A model generated the notes under the pieces. It did not search any database. It had not been told where the DNA came from and was given only the letters and a program-made list of their open reading frames with translations. Below are positions 1 through 7,492 of a stretch of 64,000 nucleotides of DNA, piece by piece. Origin of the DNA: Shinella kummerowiae (lineage in GTDB: Bacteria > Pseudomonadota > Alphaproteobacteria > Rhizobiales > Rhizobiaceae); assembly GCF_009827055.1 (NCBI RefSeq), contig NZ_WUMK01000004.1:1-64000 (forward strand), written 5' to 3'. The stretch's first letter is position 1. Every line of letters starts with the position of its first letter. Position numbers and translations under genes: made by a program.

Positions 1-235
1 TCCGGCCATGGTGTTGCCGAGAATGTTGCCGGTGGCGTTGATGTTTGCTGCGCCGGTCAGCGCTACCTTCTCGACATTGGCGGCCATGGTCCAGCTAATG
101 GACGATTGAACCAGGTCCGTGCCGCCTCCGGCAGCCTCGATCACAACGTCGCCGGCATTGTCGAGGACGTATGTATCGTTGCCGATGCCGCCAGTCATTT
201 TGTCGGCTCCGGCGCCACCATTCAACCGGTCATCG
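1..235. repeat. Duplicated RTX segment, copy 1
   Basis: This stretch aligns without gaps to 3294-3528 (offset 3293). By eye about nine in ten bases match over the first ~180 bases, then similarity falls. It encodes the TMAANVEKVALTG module and adjoining calcium-binding repeats in both RTX genes, indicating recent duplication or gene conversion. Confidence 0.8.
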
Positions 236-1209
236 CCGCCGCCAGCGTTGAGGACATTGTTCCCCGCATTGCCCTTGATGGTATTGGAAAGGCTGTTTCC
301 GATGCCATTAATCGTGGCGGTGCCGGTCAGGAAAAGATCTTCAACGTAGGTGCCTGCAAGTGAATAGCTCACGGACGCTTCGATCCTGTCCAGGCCGTTG
401 GGTGCGGTTTCGACAACCTTGTCGCCAACGTTATCGACGATGTAGGTATCATTGCCCTTGCCGCCGGACATTGTGTCGGCACCAGATTTGCCGTCCAGGA
501 CATTGTTCGCGACATTGCCTACCAGCGAATTCGCAAGAGCATTACCCGTGGCATCCGCCTCCTCTATCCCAGTGAGGATCAAGCGTTCGACGTTGTTTGA
601 GAGTTCATAGCTTACCGAGCTTTTGACTGTATCTAGGCCGTCATTTTCGTATTCCCAAACGACGTCTCGCCACGAATCGACGATGTAAACGTCGTTCCCA
701 GAATCCCCCAGCATGACGTCCCAGCCAGTGCCGCCATCAAGGGTGTCATCGCCCCCGTCGGCAAAAAGCGTGTCTCGGCCTCCGTACCCCATCAGATAGT
801 CACTGTTCCAGGTACCGTCTATCTTGTCAGAGTACTGAAAAATAATCTCGGCAACACTATCAGACGTCATGGTCCCGTAGAAATAAGTGTAGTTTAGCTC
901 AAATCCCCTGATCTCGTAGAATCCCTCAATGAGATCGAAATTCTCATCGGTTTCTATCCATGAGGCATTTATAATTGAAACATATGACGACGTAAAATCG
1001 ACATCTAGTGTCAGTTCATCGACAGAGTAATTGAACCAACCACGCAGTTCATATGATATTTCAGGGAATGACGCTGTGTCTACGAAATAGAGATAATCTG
1101 TTTCGTGATCGCCTGGGCCGGAACCGGCTAAGTCTGCATCGTGAATTAAATGGAATTCAATATTTCGCATATCGACGCCGGCGGCGCCAAACGCTGAGAA
1201 TTCTGCCAT
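1..1209 (-). CDS. RTX (hemolysin-type calcium-binding repeat) protein, C-terminus beyond window
   Basis: The frame is open from an ATG at 1209 to the window edge, so the C-terminus is missing. GGAAGAGGG lies just before the start. The first ~150 residues are an acidic region I do not recognise. RTX nonapeptide-type blocks follow (GGDDTLDGGTGWD, GGKGNDTYIVD, GGGDDRLNGGAGADKM, GGIGNDTYVLD), separated by copies of a module ending in TGNxLxNxxxGN. RTX repeats bind calcium after type I secretion, so the product is probably secreted; no signal peptide is visible, as usual for that route. No type I exporter genes lie nearby. The last ~80 codons in the window closely match the other RTX gene downstream (2862-4091), so the two are duplicates. 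Function beyond the repeats is unknown. Confidence 0.85.
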   Translation of the reverse strand, partial: MAEFSAFGAAGVDMRNIEFHLIHDADLAGSGPGDHETDYLYFVDTASFPEISYELRGWFNYSVDELTLDVDFTSSYVSIINASWIETDENFDLIEGFYEIRGFELNYTYFYGTMTSDSVAEIIFQYSDKIDGTWNSDYLMGYGGRDTLFADGGDDTLDGGTGWDVMLGDSGNDVYIVDSWRDVVWEYENDGLDTVKSSVSYELSNNVERLILTGIEEADATGNALANSLVGNVANNVLDGKSGADTMSGGKGNDTYIVDNVGDKVVETAPNGLDRIEASVSYSLAGTYVEDLFLTGTATINGIGNSLSNTIKGNAGNNVLNAGGGDDRLNGGAGADKMTGGIGNDTYVLDNAGDVVIEAAGGGTDLVQSSISWTMAANVEKVALTGAANINATGNILGNTMAG

Positions 1210-1503
1210 AGCCCTCTTCCATGAAACATTTGTTCGTTAAGATCAACTTGCCCGATCCGATTTAGAGCGTCAATGACCTGCCGATGAAGATTTATCCGGC
1301 TGTTCTCGGATCTGTAGTGGCCGAAAGAAATGCTCCGCTGGTAATAGCGGGGCAGGAGGTCGATCAGCGCGGCGAGATATTCGCAATCTGATCAAGTTTG
1401 TTCTGTCATAGCGAATTCACGATGGGCGCCGGCCGCTAGATGAACATCGATCCGTTGATGTCCAGGCTGGCGAGGTGCATCTGAGACATCTTTTTGCCCT
1501 TCG

Positions 1504-1608
1504 TCAAATTCCGACTAGTCCAAGCACCGAAAGCGTCACGTAGCCGATCACGCATAACCACGCGACCGGTATTGCGGCTACCGCGCCCCAAATTAGCTTC
1601 TTCATCAT
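1504..1608 (-). CDS. Possible single-pass membrane mini-protein (34 aa)
   Basis: A minus-strand frame starts with two consecutive ATG codons (1608 and 1605), preceded by GTTGGGGCGC. It begins MMKKLIWGAVAAIPVAW and continues as one hydrophobic stretch to a TGA at 1504-1506. A short basic N-terminus followed by ~28 hydrophobic residues is typical of small membrane proteins, but I recognise no family. It may be expressed separately or be chance. It lies alone between RTX genes, with no operon partner. Confidence 0.35.
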   Translation of the reverse strand: MMKKLIWGAVAAIPVAWLCVIGYVTLSVLGLVGI

Positions 1609-1885
1609 TTGCGCCCCAACTGACTATCTCTCATCAAGCGTAGAGACGGGCTGTTTGGCAAGACATTAGCCATGACCTCGCGAAGGCGAGCGCCCGCATA
1701 CCGACTCGCCAATAACCTTGCCTCGAGTCCCACCAAGCCTGCTTGGCGAAGACAAGCCGAAATTCATTGAATATTTCTTTGCGATTTTTTTAAGGGGCCT
1801 CCACGTATATCCATGGCGGCAGCATAAAGTCGCCATCGTCTCAGCATTGTGAGCCTGTCTCCAAAGCATATCAAAAAACGAATGA

Positions 1886-2110
1886 CATTCAGTAATTTGG
1901 CTTAATCTGACCAAATGTGATGGCGCGAAGACGGTTATCGATTTCGGAAAGGTTTTACATTTCAGCGATCATAAAGCCGGGACCCAGATCGTCTTGAATT
2001 CGTCTGTTCCCAGCAAAGAAAACGGCGCTCCCACCCCGTTGGTTCTTTACGTGACGGAGGGTTTCGATGCAGTCGTGGCGGCACTCGGAGCCACGAAAGT
2101 AAGACGATAG
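1886..2110 (+). pseudogene. Start-less coding remnant, family not recognised
   Basis: Between an in-frame TGA at 1883 and a TAG at 2108 the frame reads like a genuine protein C-terminus. It includes KTVIDFGKVLHFSDHKAG, then QIVLNSSVPSKENGAPTPLV and YVTEGFDAVVAALGATKVRR. No ATG, GTG or TTG start with a ribosome site fits, so it looks like the 3' end of a gene whose 5' part is lost. I do not recognise the family; a database search of the ~60 residues would settle whether it is real. Confidence 0.3.
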
Positions 2111-2329
2111 GCGCCTAAATCCGGAAGCTCGCCGGTCTTAAACATCGCATTCGCTGTGTCAAAGTTAATAGCTTACATGTCTCGATCTTGCGAAGATACA
2201 CGTGCCATCCGGAGGTGGACAGGGATTCGGCTCAGAAATGAGCCGAGTCTTTGGCATGATCGCCGCCGCAGACCATATCCATATTACTGAAATATTTGTC
2301 GTTTTCCCTTCAACATAAGGGAACCGCAC

Positions 2330-2377
2330 CTCATCCTCCTTTGTTTTCAAGCATATTCGAAAACAAAGGAGGATGAG
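2330..2377. promoter_or_regulatory. Perfect 19-bp inverted repeat covering a Shine-Dalgarno sequence
   Basis: Arms 2330-2348 and 2359-2377 are exact reverse complements with a 10-base loop. The right arm contains AAAGGAGGATGAG and is followed directly by ATG at 2378, so a plus-strand transcript would have its ribosome site buried in the stem. The ATG opens an 80-codon frame (to 2620) that does not look like a protein, so the hairpin may equally be a mobile-element relic or a terminator-like structure. Confidence 0.6.
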
Positions 2378-2625
2378 ATGTTCCAAGCGTCTCTCGGCGG
2401 CGGCTTTGGCGCGCAGGGCTATGGCCTACGTGCATCCATCAACGCCGCAGTAGCCTACGACGGAATATGCTCCCAGCACCGGATCGATCTTCGTTTCGAG
2501 CCGCAGGCCATTATAATCCAAGGCCGAGTTCCGCCAGGCGTCGTTCGGAGGGTTCGTACAATCATTTTTGAGGTTGCCGGATCGGTCCCGGTTTGGGATC
2601 GAACGTTCTGGCTAGGGTAACTGCC

Positions 2626-2760
2626 TCAGCCTGTGATAAACACGCCGGCCGCTTTCGCGGCCTTCAGAAACGTGCTCTGCGCCGCGGCAGGCTCTGCGGG
2701 GGACTCAACTATCTCCCTAATCCGGGCAACCTTGAGGCGACCGCGCCTCAGTAACCGTGA
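2626..2760 (-). pseudogene. Remnant of a small protein ending KAAKAAGVFITG
   Basis: A minus-strand frame of 44 residues lies between stops and has no plausible start. Its end (FLKAAKAAGVFITG) resembles the LIKAAEEAGLFIRGD segment of the small frame at 4316-4483. Each copy lies just outside an end of the second RTX gene (2862-4091), so they may be two copies of an unknown short protein, this one shortened at the C-terminus and without a start. Confidence 0.3.
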
Positions 2761-2861
2761 TCACGGCGGCTGGTTCCCCTTGCGCCGCTTTCTTCCATCG
2801 CCGGAAGCTCACCGGCATGAAACAGGCCCCTCGCAAGCCGCGGGCTTCTTTCGCCGTTCTC

Positions 2862-4091
2862 CTAAATGATGAAGAAGTCGGCATTGGTCAGCGCAAGCCC
2901 GGCTGTAAGCTTGGCAAACTCGACTGTTCCACCGGAAGCGGAACCATTGCTGTCGTAGATCAGGGCGCCCGTCGAGGAGTTGTAGATGATCCGGTCGCTC
3001 GCATCGCCAGCCGCGGTCCCGATACGAAAAGCCGCAGAAGAAAGCCCGCCGTTCGCACCGACCCCCGTGAAGATAGCATTGTCCAGCCAAACGGTGTCGT
3101 CCGCCGCGTTAAAATCGACGATGGTGTCCTTGTTCGTGGAACTGTTAGGCACCGTGTTGAACACGAAAATATCTGAACCGTTACCGCCGGTCAGCGTGTC
3201 GTTGCCACGGCCGCCAAAAAGCCTGTCATTGCCGTCGCCGGCACTGATGATGTCGTTGCCCGCTCCGCCGTTCAGGGCATTGTTGCCATTGTTTCCGGCC
3301 ATGGTGTTGTTGAGAATGTTGCCGGTGGCGTTGATGTTTGCTGAGCCGGTCAGCGCTACCTTCTCGACATTGGCGGCCATGGTCCAGCTAGTGGACAATT
3401 GAACCAGATCCGTGCCGCCTCCGGCAGCCTCCGTTACGACATCGCCGGCATTGTCGAGGACATACGTGTCGTTGCCTGCGCCGCCAACCATCTTGTCGGC
3501 GCCGGCGCCACCGTCCAGCGTGTCGTTTCCGCCTAACCCTACAAGTAGATTGTTGCCATCATTGCCGGTCAAAATATTTTGGAATTCGTTCCCTGTCAGG
3601 GATGCGTCAGTGTTTCCGGTGAGCACCAACCTGACCATCGCACTTCCCGTGCCAAAAATCACCTTCGCGATGTCAATGCTGATCGACGACCGGACCGTCA
3701 CTGAGTCATAGACTTCCTGAATGAACAGCTGGTCGCCGATATTGTCGAAGTAGGCCAAGATTAAGGTACCTTTGCCAATCATGAGATCAGCGCCAGTTCC
3801 TCCATCTAATTTGAGACTAAAGGCATCTCCCCGGAGGACATCGTCCCCGGCATCGCCAGAGAGCGTTGCGCCCCATAGGTCACCCTTGGCGACGATTTCA
3901 TCATTTCCGTCGCCGCCGTAAATTCTCTGTGCGCTCTCTATAACCCCTAAGCCACTGAATATCTTGTCATTACCGCCGAAGCCGTAAATAGTAAGGTTGC
4001 CGTCGGCGCCCAGAATAACGTCACTTTCCGGGGTGCCGTTCAACACGCCGTCAACAACCGTTCCCGGCTGATTTCCATCAATGTAAGCCAT
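2862..4091 (-). CDS. RTX calcium-binding repeat protein (409 aa)
   Basis: I place the start at ATG 4091 (MAYIDGNQPG), which has GGGG six bases upstream; an in-frame GTG at 4145 would add 18 residues with little support. The N-terminus runs straight into glycine/aspartate repeats (GADGNLTIYGFGGND, GGDGNDEIVAKGD). Two more repeat clusters follow (GGLGGNDTL-type near the middle, GGAGND to GGNGSDIFVF near residue 320). The C-terminal ~90 residues (DTIVDFNAADDTVWLDN and after) match the serralysin-type beta-roll C-terminal module that carries the type I secretion signal. This supports a secreted calcium-binding protein. No protease or other enzymatic domain is seen. Part of it duplicates the RTX gene at the window start. 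Confidence 0.88.
   Translation of the reverse strand: MAYIDGNQPGTVVDGVLNGTPESDVILGADGNLTIYGFGGNDKIFSGLGVIESAQRIYGGDGNDEIVAKGDLWGATLSGDAGDDVLRGDAFSLKLDGGTGADLMIGKGTLILAYFDNIGDQLFIQEVYDSVTVRSSISIDIAKVIFGTGSAMVRLVLTGNTDASLTGNEFQNILTGNDGNNLLVGLGGNDTLDGGAGADKMVGGAGNDTYVLDNAGDVVTEAAGGGTDLVQLSTSWTMAANVEKVALTGSANINATGNILNNTMAGNNGNNALNGGAGNDIISAGDGNDRLFGGRGNDTLTGGNGSDIFVFNTVPNSSTNKDTIVDFNAADDTVWLDNAIFTGVGANGGLSSAAFRIGTAAGDASDRIIYNSSTGALIYDSNGSASGGTVEFAKLTAGLALTNADFFII
3294..3528. repeat. Duplicated RTX segment, copy 2
   Basis: Partner of the segment at 1-235, with the same reading frame and orientation. Differences are scattered single bases, so both copies keep coding. Confidence 0.8.
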
Positions 4092-4315
4092 CAGCATCCC
4101 CAAATGGTGTTCACATCCTGAGGGGGTCAGGCCGACACTATGCACGCAATAGTCAATCTTTGGTGTGCCGGCACCCGTAAAAAAAATCGCGCAGGCCCCT
4201 GTGAGGGCTCTTCTCCCCTCCGACGACGCGGGAGGGGCTTGGCGTTCGTAGCTCGGCCTGGGTGTTGATTGCCATTGCTGTCAGTCTCTGCACCGGCCTT
4301 ATCATCTGACCTCAG

Positions 4316-4483
4316 TTAAAGGTGAGCGATCGACGCGACCGGTGGCGCATCTTGAACGGTGGAAAGGTTCACGGCCATGCCACACCTGCGGTCACCGCGG
4401 ATAAACAACCCGGCCTCTTCTGCCGCCTTGATAAGCGCCTCGCGTGCAGCCTCGGGGTCTTCTTTCCCCTCCAGTACCGCCAA
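4316..4483 (-). CDS. Small hypothetical protein (55 aa, TTG start)
   Basis: The minus-strand frame follows an in-frame TAG and starts with TTG at 4483. It begins AVLEGKEDPEAAREALIKAA after the initiator, continues EEAGLFIRGDRRCG and ends at TAA 4316-4318. Helix-forming, charged composition suggests real coding, but the ribosome site is weak. The KAA-x-x-AGLFI segment recurs in the remnant at 2626-2760. Function unknown; it may be a decayed gene. Confidence 0.35.
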   Translation of the reverse strand: MAVLEGKEDPEAAREALIKAAEEAGLFIRGDRRCGMAVNLSTVQDAPPVASIAHL

Positions 4484-4499
4484 TCGGCTCTATAGCGGG

Positions 4500-4622
4500 C
4501 AGCCGGATCGGATCGACGCAACTCTTGGCGAGAGCCAGCGATCAGAATTCATTCGAAAACCAGCAGAGCGAGAGCTTCAGAGGCTCGAAGCGGCAAAAGC
4601 AGAGCAATCTGAGGACGACTAG
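4500..4622 (+). pseudogene. Ribbon-helix-helix (CopG-like) antitoxin fragment
   Basis: The plus-strand frame reads QPDRIDATLGESQRSEFIRK then PAERELQRLEAAKAEQSEDD before a TAG. The pattern I-D-x-x-L-G-x-x-x-R-S-x-F-I-R-x-x-x-E-R-E-L is that of ribbon-helix-helix DNA-binding proteins, many of which are antitoxins. The N-terminal beta-strand that contacts DNA is missing; upstream codons in this frame are antisense to the small frame at 4316-4483. No toxin partner is seen. Best read as a remnant. Confidence 0.4.
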
Positions 4623-4836
4623 CTGCGCAGCCAACGTGGTAACCCGTCGTTGTCAAGAGGACCCATGTTCATCGACACAGTGGTCGGCCGTTCCCGGTTC
4701 GCGCCATCCCCTCGTCGTACCAGTCCTCAACGGCCTTCGCCGCCTCCCAGCTTCGACTGCTCGGCCGCATGGGGCAGGTGCCGGACAAAGGCACTCCAGT
4801 CAGAACAGTTTCCGCTCCAAATATACATGCCGCGCT

Positions 4837-4950
4837 TCAGGCTCGTTCGTTCCCGCGATACCCTTCCTGTGCAAAGTCCACATGGAAGGCCGACCAGTCT
4901 TCCTTATCCTGATCGGGGACGGTCAGCACCGAGCGGTATTTTTTCTTCAT
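4837..4950 (-). CDS. Possible small hypothetical protein (37 aa)
   Basis: ATG at 4950 opens a short frame beginning MKKKYRSVLTVPDQDKEDWS and containing FHVDFAQEGYRGN before TGA at 4837. Composition is protein-like and the frame stays open for many codons upstream, so it could be the end of a longer broken gene. No family recognised and no clear ribosome site. Confidence 0.28.
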   Translation of the reverse strand: MKKKYRSVLTVPDQDKEDWSAFHVDFAQEGYRGNERA

Positions 4951-5094
4951 GTATGGCCGGTCATGGCGGAAAGTGATGGGAAAAGGCGCAAGATTCAAGG
5001 GACGACGAGAGGCAAATCTATTCTGAACGTATGAAATTTCGCAGCAGAATCAACAAATGAAATGCGGACGAAAAACATCAAACCGCCCTGAATT

Positions 5095-5168
5095 TCAGAA
5101 CGGTAATCGAAATCACTGCGCTGTGATTGGATTTGCAGTCCTCTGCGTAACCACTCCGCCACGAGGCC
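5095..5168 (-). pseudogene. Truncated tRNA-Cys(GCA): 5' half intact, 3' half lost
   Basis: Reading the minus strand from 5168, GGCCTCG, the D-arm (TGGCGGAGTGGTTACGC) and anticodon arm GAGGACTGCAAATCC match alphaproteobacterial tRNA-Cys with anticodon GCA. After that TCC (about tRNA base 41) the sequence departs. The bases that should close the anticodon stem, the T-stem and the CGAGGCC acceptor strand are absent, although a chance TTCGATT occurs further on. It cannot form a working tRNA. A break inside the anticodon stem suggests an old integration or deletion end point. Confidence 0.6.
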
Positions 5169-5374
5169 GTCCGTCTTGCTATAAAGCGAGTGGTGCCGGG
5201 CGTTTAGAACGAATTTAGAAAGGGCGCAAGAGGCTTCCCTCGCATTGTGGATTTTTTCCGCCGCCATATGCATTTTGCGCGCCCGGAGCTTGATACGGCC
5301 ATTGAAACCCTACTTATCGTCTGTGGTGGCTCGTGCCGAAACGTGCCGGGCCTCAACACATTGGAGAGAATCCC

Positions 5375-5641
5375 ATGCCCAATCCGAAAGTCCTTGCGGC
5401 GATAGCCATTGCGTTCGCGCTATCGGGCTGCGCGCCGTCGACGCTGGAACCCATACGCGGCAGCATTACCTACAACGGGCAGCCTCGGACGAAGCTGACG
5501 AAATCGCCGATCGGCAGTACGTTTGACCACAAGTTCATCGGGCCGGGTGGCGACCAATATGTCGAAACGTATCGGATAGCCCCGGATCGCTCGCTGGAAC
5601 TGCTGTCCCGCTACAAGGTGGAAATCGTCGATTCCCGATAA
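5375..5641 (+). CDS. Small putative lipoprotein (88 aa)
   Basis: The start ATG at 5375 follows GGAGAG by a normal distance; an in-frame ATG at 5333 lacks this. The N-terminus MPNPKVLAAIAIAFALSGC is a lipoprotein signal with lipobox LSGC and Cys19, so the mature part would be anchored in the membrane facing the periplasm. The remaining ~70 residues (ITYNGQPRTKLTKSPIGSTF and so on, ending SRYKVEIVDSR) match no family I know. It stands alone, converging on exbD. Function unknown. Confidence 0.7.
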   Translation: MPNPKVLAAIAIAFALSGCAPSTLEPIRGSITYNGQPRTKLTKSPIGSTFDHKFIGPGGDQYVETYRIAPDRSLELLSRYKVEIVDSR

Positions 5642-5713
5642 CCGGATCGAGTTGGGCCGTTTCGTCCCGGCTGAAGAGGAGGCGCGTTCGCAAAGGCGCC
5701 TCCCGTTTCGCCG

Positions 5714-6142
5714 CTATTGCGCCGGTGCGGCGCCTTCCAGCCCGACGAGGGCGATCTTGGCGTAGCCGGCTGCGCGCAGCAGGTTCATGACATCCATGAC
5801 GCTGCCGTAATCGACGGCCTTGTCGGCGCGCAGCAGGACGCGCGTCTGCTTGTTGCCGTCCGTCACCGCATCGAGTTCGGGTCCGAAGCTGTTGCGCGCG
5901 ATCTCGCCATTGCCGATCGATACCGTCAGGTCCTTCTTCAACGTCATGAACACCGGCTTGTCCTCGCGCGGGGTCGGCTGCGCGACGGAGGAGGGCAGGT
6001 CGACATTGATGTCGACAGTGGCGAGCGGGGCAGCCACCATGAAGATGATGAGCAGAACCAGCATGACGTCGATGAACGGCGTCACGTTGATTTCGCTGTT
6101 CTCCTCGAGGTCGTCGCCGCTATCCTTGATCTTGCTGGCCAT
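5714..6142 (-). CDS. exbD: Biopolymer transport protein ExbD/TolR family
   Basis: This 142-residue protein has the ExbD plan: a short cytoplasmic N-terminus, one membrane helix (about residues 20-42) and a periplasmic domain. The helix holds the conserved aspartate (PFIDVMLVLL, Asp25) used for proton flow. It starts 3 bases after the exbB stop, so the two are co-transcribed. With ExbB it powers TonB-dependent uptake of iron complexes and similar ligands. TonB is not in the window. It could formally be TolR, but no other tol-pal genes adjoin. Confidence 0.9.
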   Translation of the reverse strand: MASKIKDSGDDLEENSEINVTPFIDVMLVLLIIFMVAAPLATVDINVDLPSSVAQPTPREDKPVFMTLKKDLTVSIGNGEIARNSFGPELDAVTDGNKQTRVLLRADKAVDYGSVMDVMNLLRAAGYAKIALVGLEGAAPAQ

Positions 6143-6145
6143 GGA

Positions 6146-7168
6146 TCACCCGATCTTCACGACGGAGCCGCGTTCGCTGCGCTGCGCGGGGTGGCGAACG
6201 GCGCGGCGCACGTCGAGGTCACGGCTGGCGAGGCGTTCGATCGCGGCCGAGGCATCGGCAAGGTTCTGGCGGTAGCCGGTGATGGCGCGGGCGAGGAAAT
6301 TGTAGAACACCACGGCCGGGATGGCGGCGACGAGGCCGATCGCGGTCGCCAGAAGCGCTTCGGCAATGCCTGGCGCGACGATGGCGAGGTTGGTGGTCTG
6401 CGCCTTCGAGATGCCGATGAACGAATTCATGATGCCCCAGACGGTGCCGAACAGGCCAACGAACGGGCCGGTCGAACCGATCGTGGCAAGCAGGCCCGTG
6501 CCCTTGGCCATGCGGCGGCCGGCATGGGCTTCCATGCGCGAAAGGCGCGAGGCGATACGTTCCTTCACACCACCATCCGACACGTGGTCGAGAACGCCTT
6601 CGGATAGCTGCATCTCTTCCCGCGCGGCGCGGGTCATGTGGGCGACCACACCGCGATTGCGGCCGAGCGCCTGCTCGCCATCCTCCAGGCCGCGTGCAGC
6701 GGAAAGCTGGCGGACCGCGCGACTGGCGGAGCGCTGGGCGCTGCCGAGCTCGACGATCTTCACCAGAAGCACGGTCCAGGTGACGACAGAAGCAAAGGCG
6801 AGGCCGAGCATCACGCCTTTGACGACGATGTCGGCGGCCATGAACATGCCCCAGGGGGAGAGGTCGTGCGGCAGGCCGGACTGGCGTTCACCGACCGCTG
6901 GCGCGGTATCATCGGATGCTTCGAGGTCGGTTGCCGTGGCGGCGTCTGCGGGGTTGGCCGGATTTTCGGCCGTGTTTTCGCCGGCCACCGGACGGGATGT
7001 CGTGTCGGTCGTGGTCCCGCCCGTTGCAGTGCCTGTCGCCTGTCCCGTCGTGACAGGTTGATTGTCCGTCTGGACCGACGGTGTCTCCTCGGTCTGCGCC
7101 GACACGGTATGCGGGGTGGCAAGCGCCATCAGGAAGATCGCGAGTAGCAGTCGGGACCGTTTCAGCAC
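6146..7168 (-). CDS. exbB: TonB-system proton channel subunit ExbB
   Basis: I prefer the GTG at 7168 (VLKRSRLLLAIFLMALA), which has AAGAGGAA seven bases upstream; an ATG at 7186 would add six residues but lacks a ribosome site. A signal peptide ends near TVSA, followed by a ~75-residue Thr/Gln/Ala-rich periplasmic linker, then the three membrane helices of the MotA/TolQ/ExbB domain (GMFMAADIVVKGVMLGLAFA; TGPFVGLFGTVWGIMNSF; TAIGLVAAIPAVVFYNFLAR). The long secreted N-terminal extension is common in rhizobial and pseudomonad ExbB. ExbB and ExbD form the motor that energises TonB. A TATAAT at 7271-7276 on this strand may be its -10 element. Confidence 0.9.
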   Translation of the reverse strand: MLKRSRLLLAIFLMALATPHTVSAQTEETPSVQTDNQPVTTGQATGTATGGTTTDTTSRPVAGENTAENPANPADAATATDLEASDDTAPAVGERQSGLPHDLSPWGMFMAADIVVKGVMLGLAFASVVTWTVLLVKIVELGSAQRSASRAVRQLSAARGLEDGEQALGRNRGVVAHMTRAAREEMQLSEGVLDHVSDGGVKERIASRLSRMEAHAGRRMAKGTGLLATIGSTGPFVGLFGTVWGIMNSFIGISKAQTTNLAIVAPGIAEALLATAIGLVAAIPAVVFYNFLARAITGYRQNLADASAAIERLASRDLDVRRAVRHPAQRSERGSVVKIG

Positions 7169-7186
7169 CGTGTATTCCTCTTGCAT

Positions 7187-7492
7187 GTCTTAAATTAAAC
7201 GAAGCCCGCTCGCTGGAACGGGCACGGTGTGGGCGCGAGGCGCTCCTAAAACCTGCTTTCTCAATACGACATTATACGCAAGGCAGGCAATAATATGTTG
7301 AGTAGTTTATTCATGATAATGCCCGAAGCGGCCAGAGGCCTGCCTTTTGCCCTCGCTGTGACGCGGATTTTGCGCGCAAGCGGTCGACGCCTATGGACAC
7401 CCGGGCTGAAACCGCACTAAGACAATCGCGACGCATCCGGCATTGCAACCGGGCCTTTGTGCCGCGGTCTGCCGTTACTCACAGGGCTAGAG
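7187..7492. other. Divergent promoter region between exbB and the PCMT gene
   Basis: The segment has an AT-rich patch (about 7285-7330) and a minus-strand TATAAT at 7271-7276 that suits exbB transcription. exbBD genes in rhizobia are often iron regulated, but I could not identify a convincing RirA or Irr box here. Confidence 0.4.

Larger units (their letters stand above)
1210..2861. other. Gene-poor interval between the two RTX genes
   Basis: Apart from the short items listed separately (1504-1608, 1886-2110, 2330-2377, 2626-2760) I see no credible gene here. Several stretches look more AT-rich than the core genes further on, and frames are short and lack start sites. A minus-strand frame from about 2610 to 2426 reads like protein (it contains RNSALDYNGLRLETKIDPVL) but has no start codon and is not recognised. 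The interval looks like decayed accessory DNA. Confidence 0.5.
4092..5374. other. Gene-poor interval between RTX gene and the core region
   Basis: This holds only very short or broken frames (4316-4483, 4500-4622, 4837-4950) and a truncated tRNA-Cys (5095-5168). A 7-bp inverted repeat (4215-4221 with 4231-4237) lies upstream of the RTX gene. No transposase or integrase gene is visible. From 5375 onward the sequence has normal core-gene character. Confidence 0.5.

Noticed and set aside
1666-1914. 82-codon minus-strand frame between the RTX genes
   Set aside because: No ribosome site, scattered rare residues and no recognisable pattern.
2378-2620. 80-codon plus-strand frame after the perfect hairpin
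   Set aside because: It has an excellent ribosome site but a sequence without recognisable or typical protein character, and the opposite strand reads more protein-like. Kept only as part of the hairpin finding.
4444-5034. 196-codon plus-strand frame
   Set aside because: It overlaps better candidates on both strands (4500-4622 and 4837-4950), and its composition is irregular.
5203-5220. Two TTTAGAA copies resembling an Irr iron-control element
   Set aside because: They are direct repeats, whereas the ICE motif is an inverted repeat (TTTAGAA-TTCTAAA), and no iron gene starts beside them.
7187-7492. RirA or Irr box before exbB
   Set aside because: Looked for because exbBD is often iron controlled, but no segment matched well enough to report.
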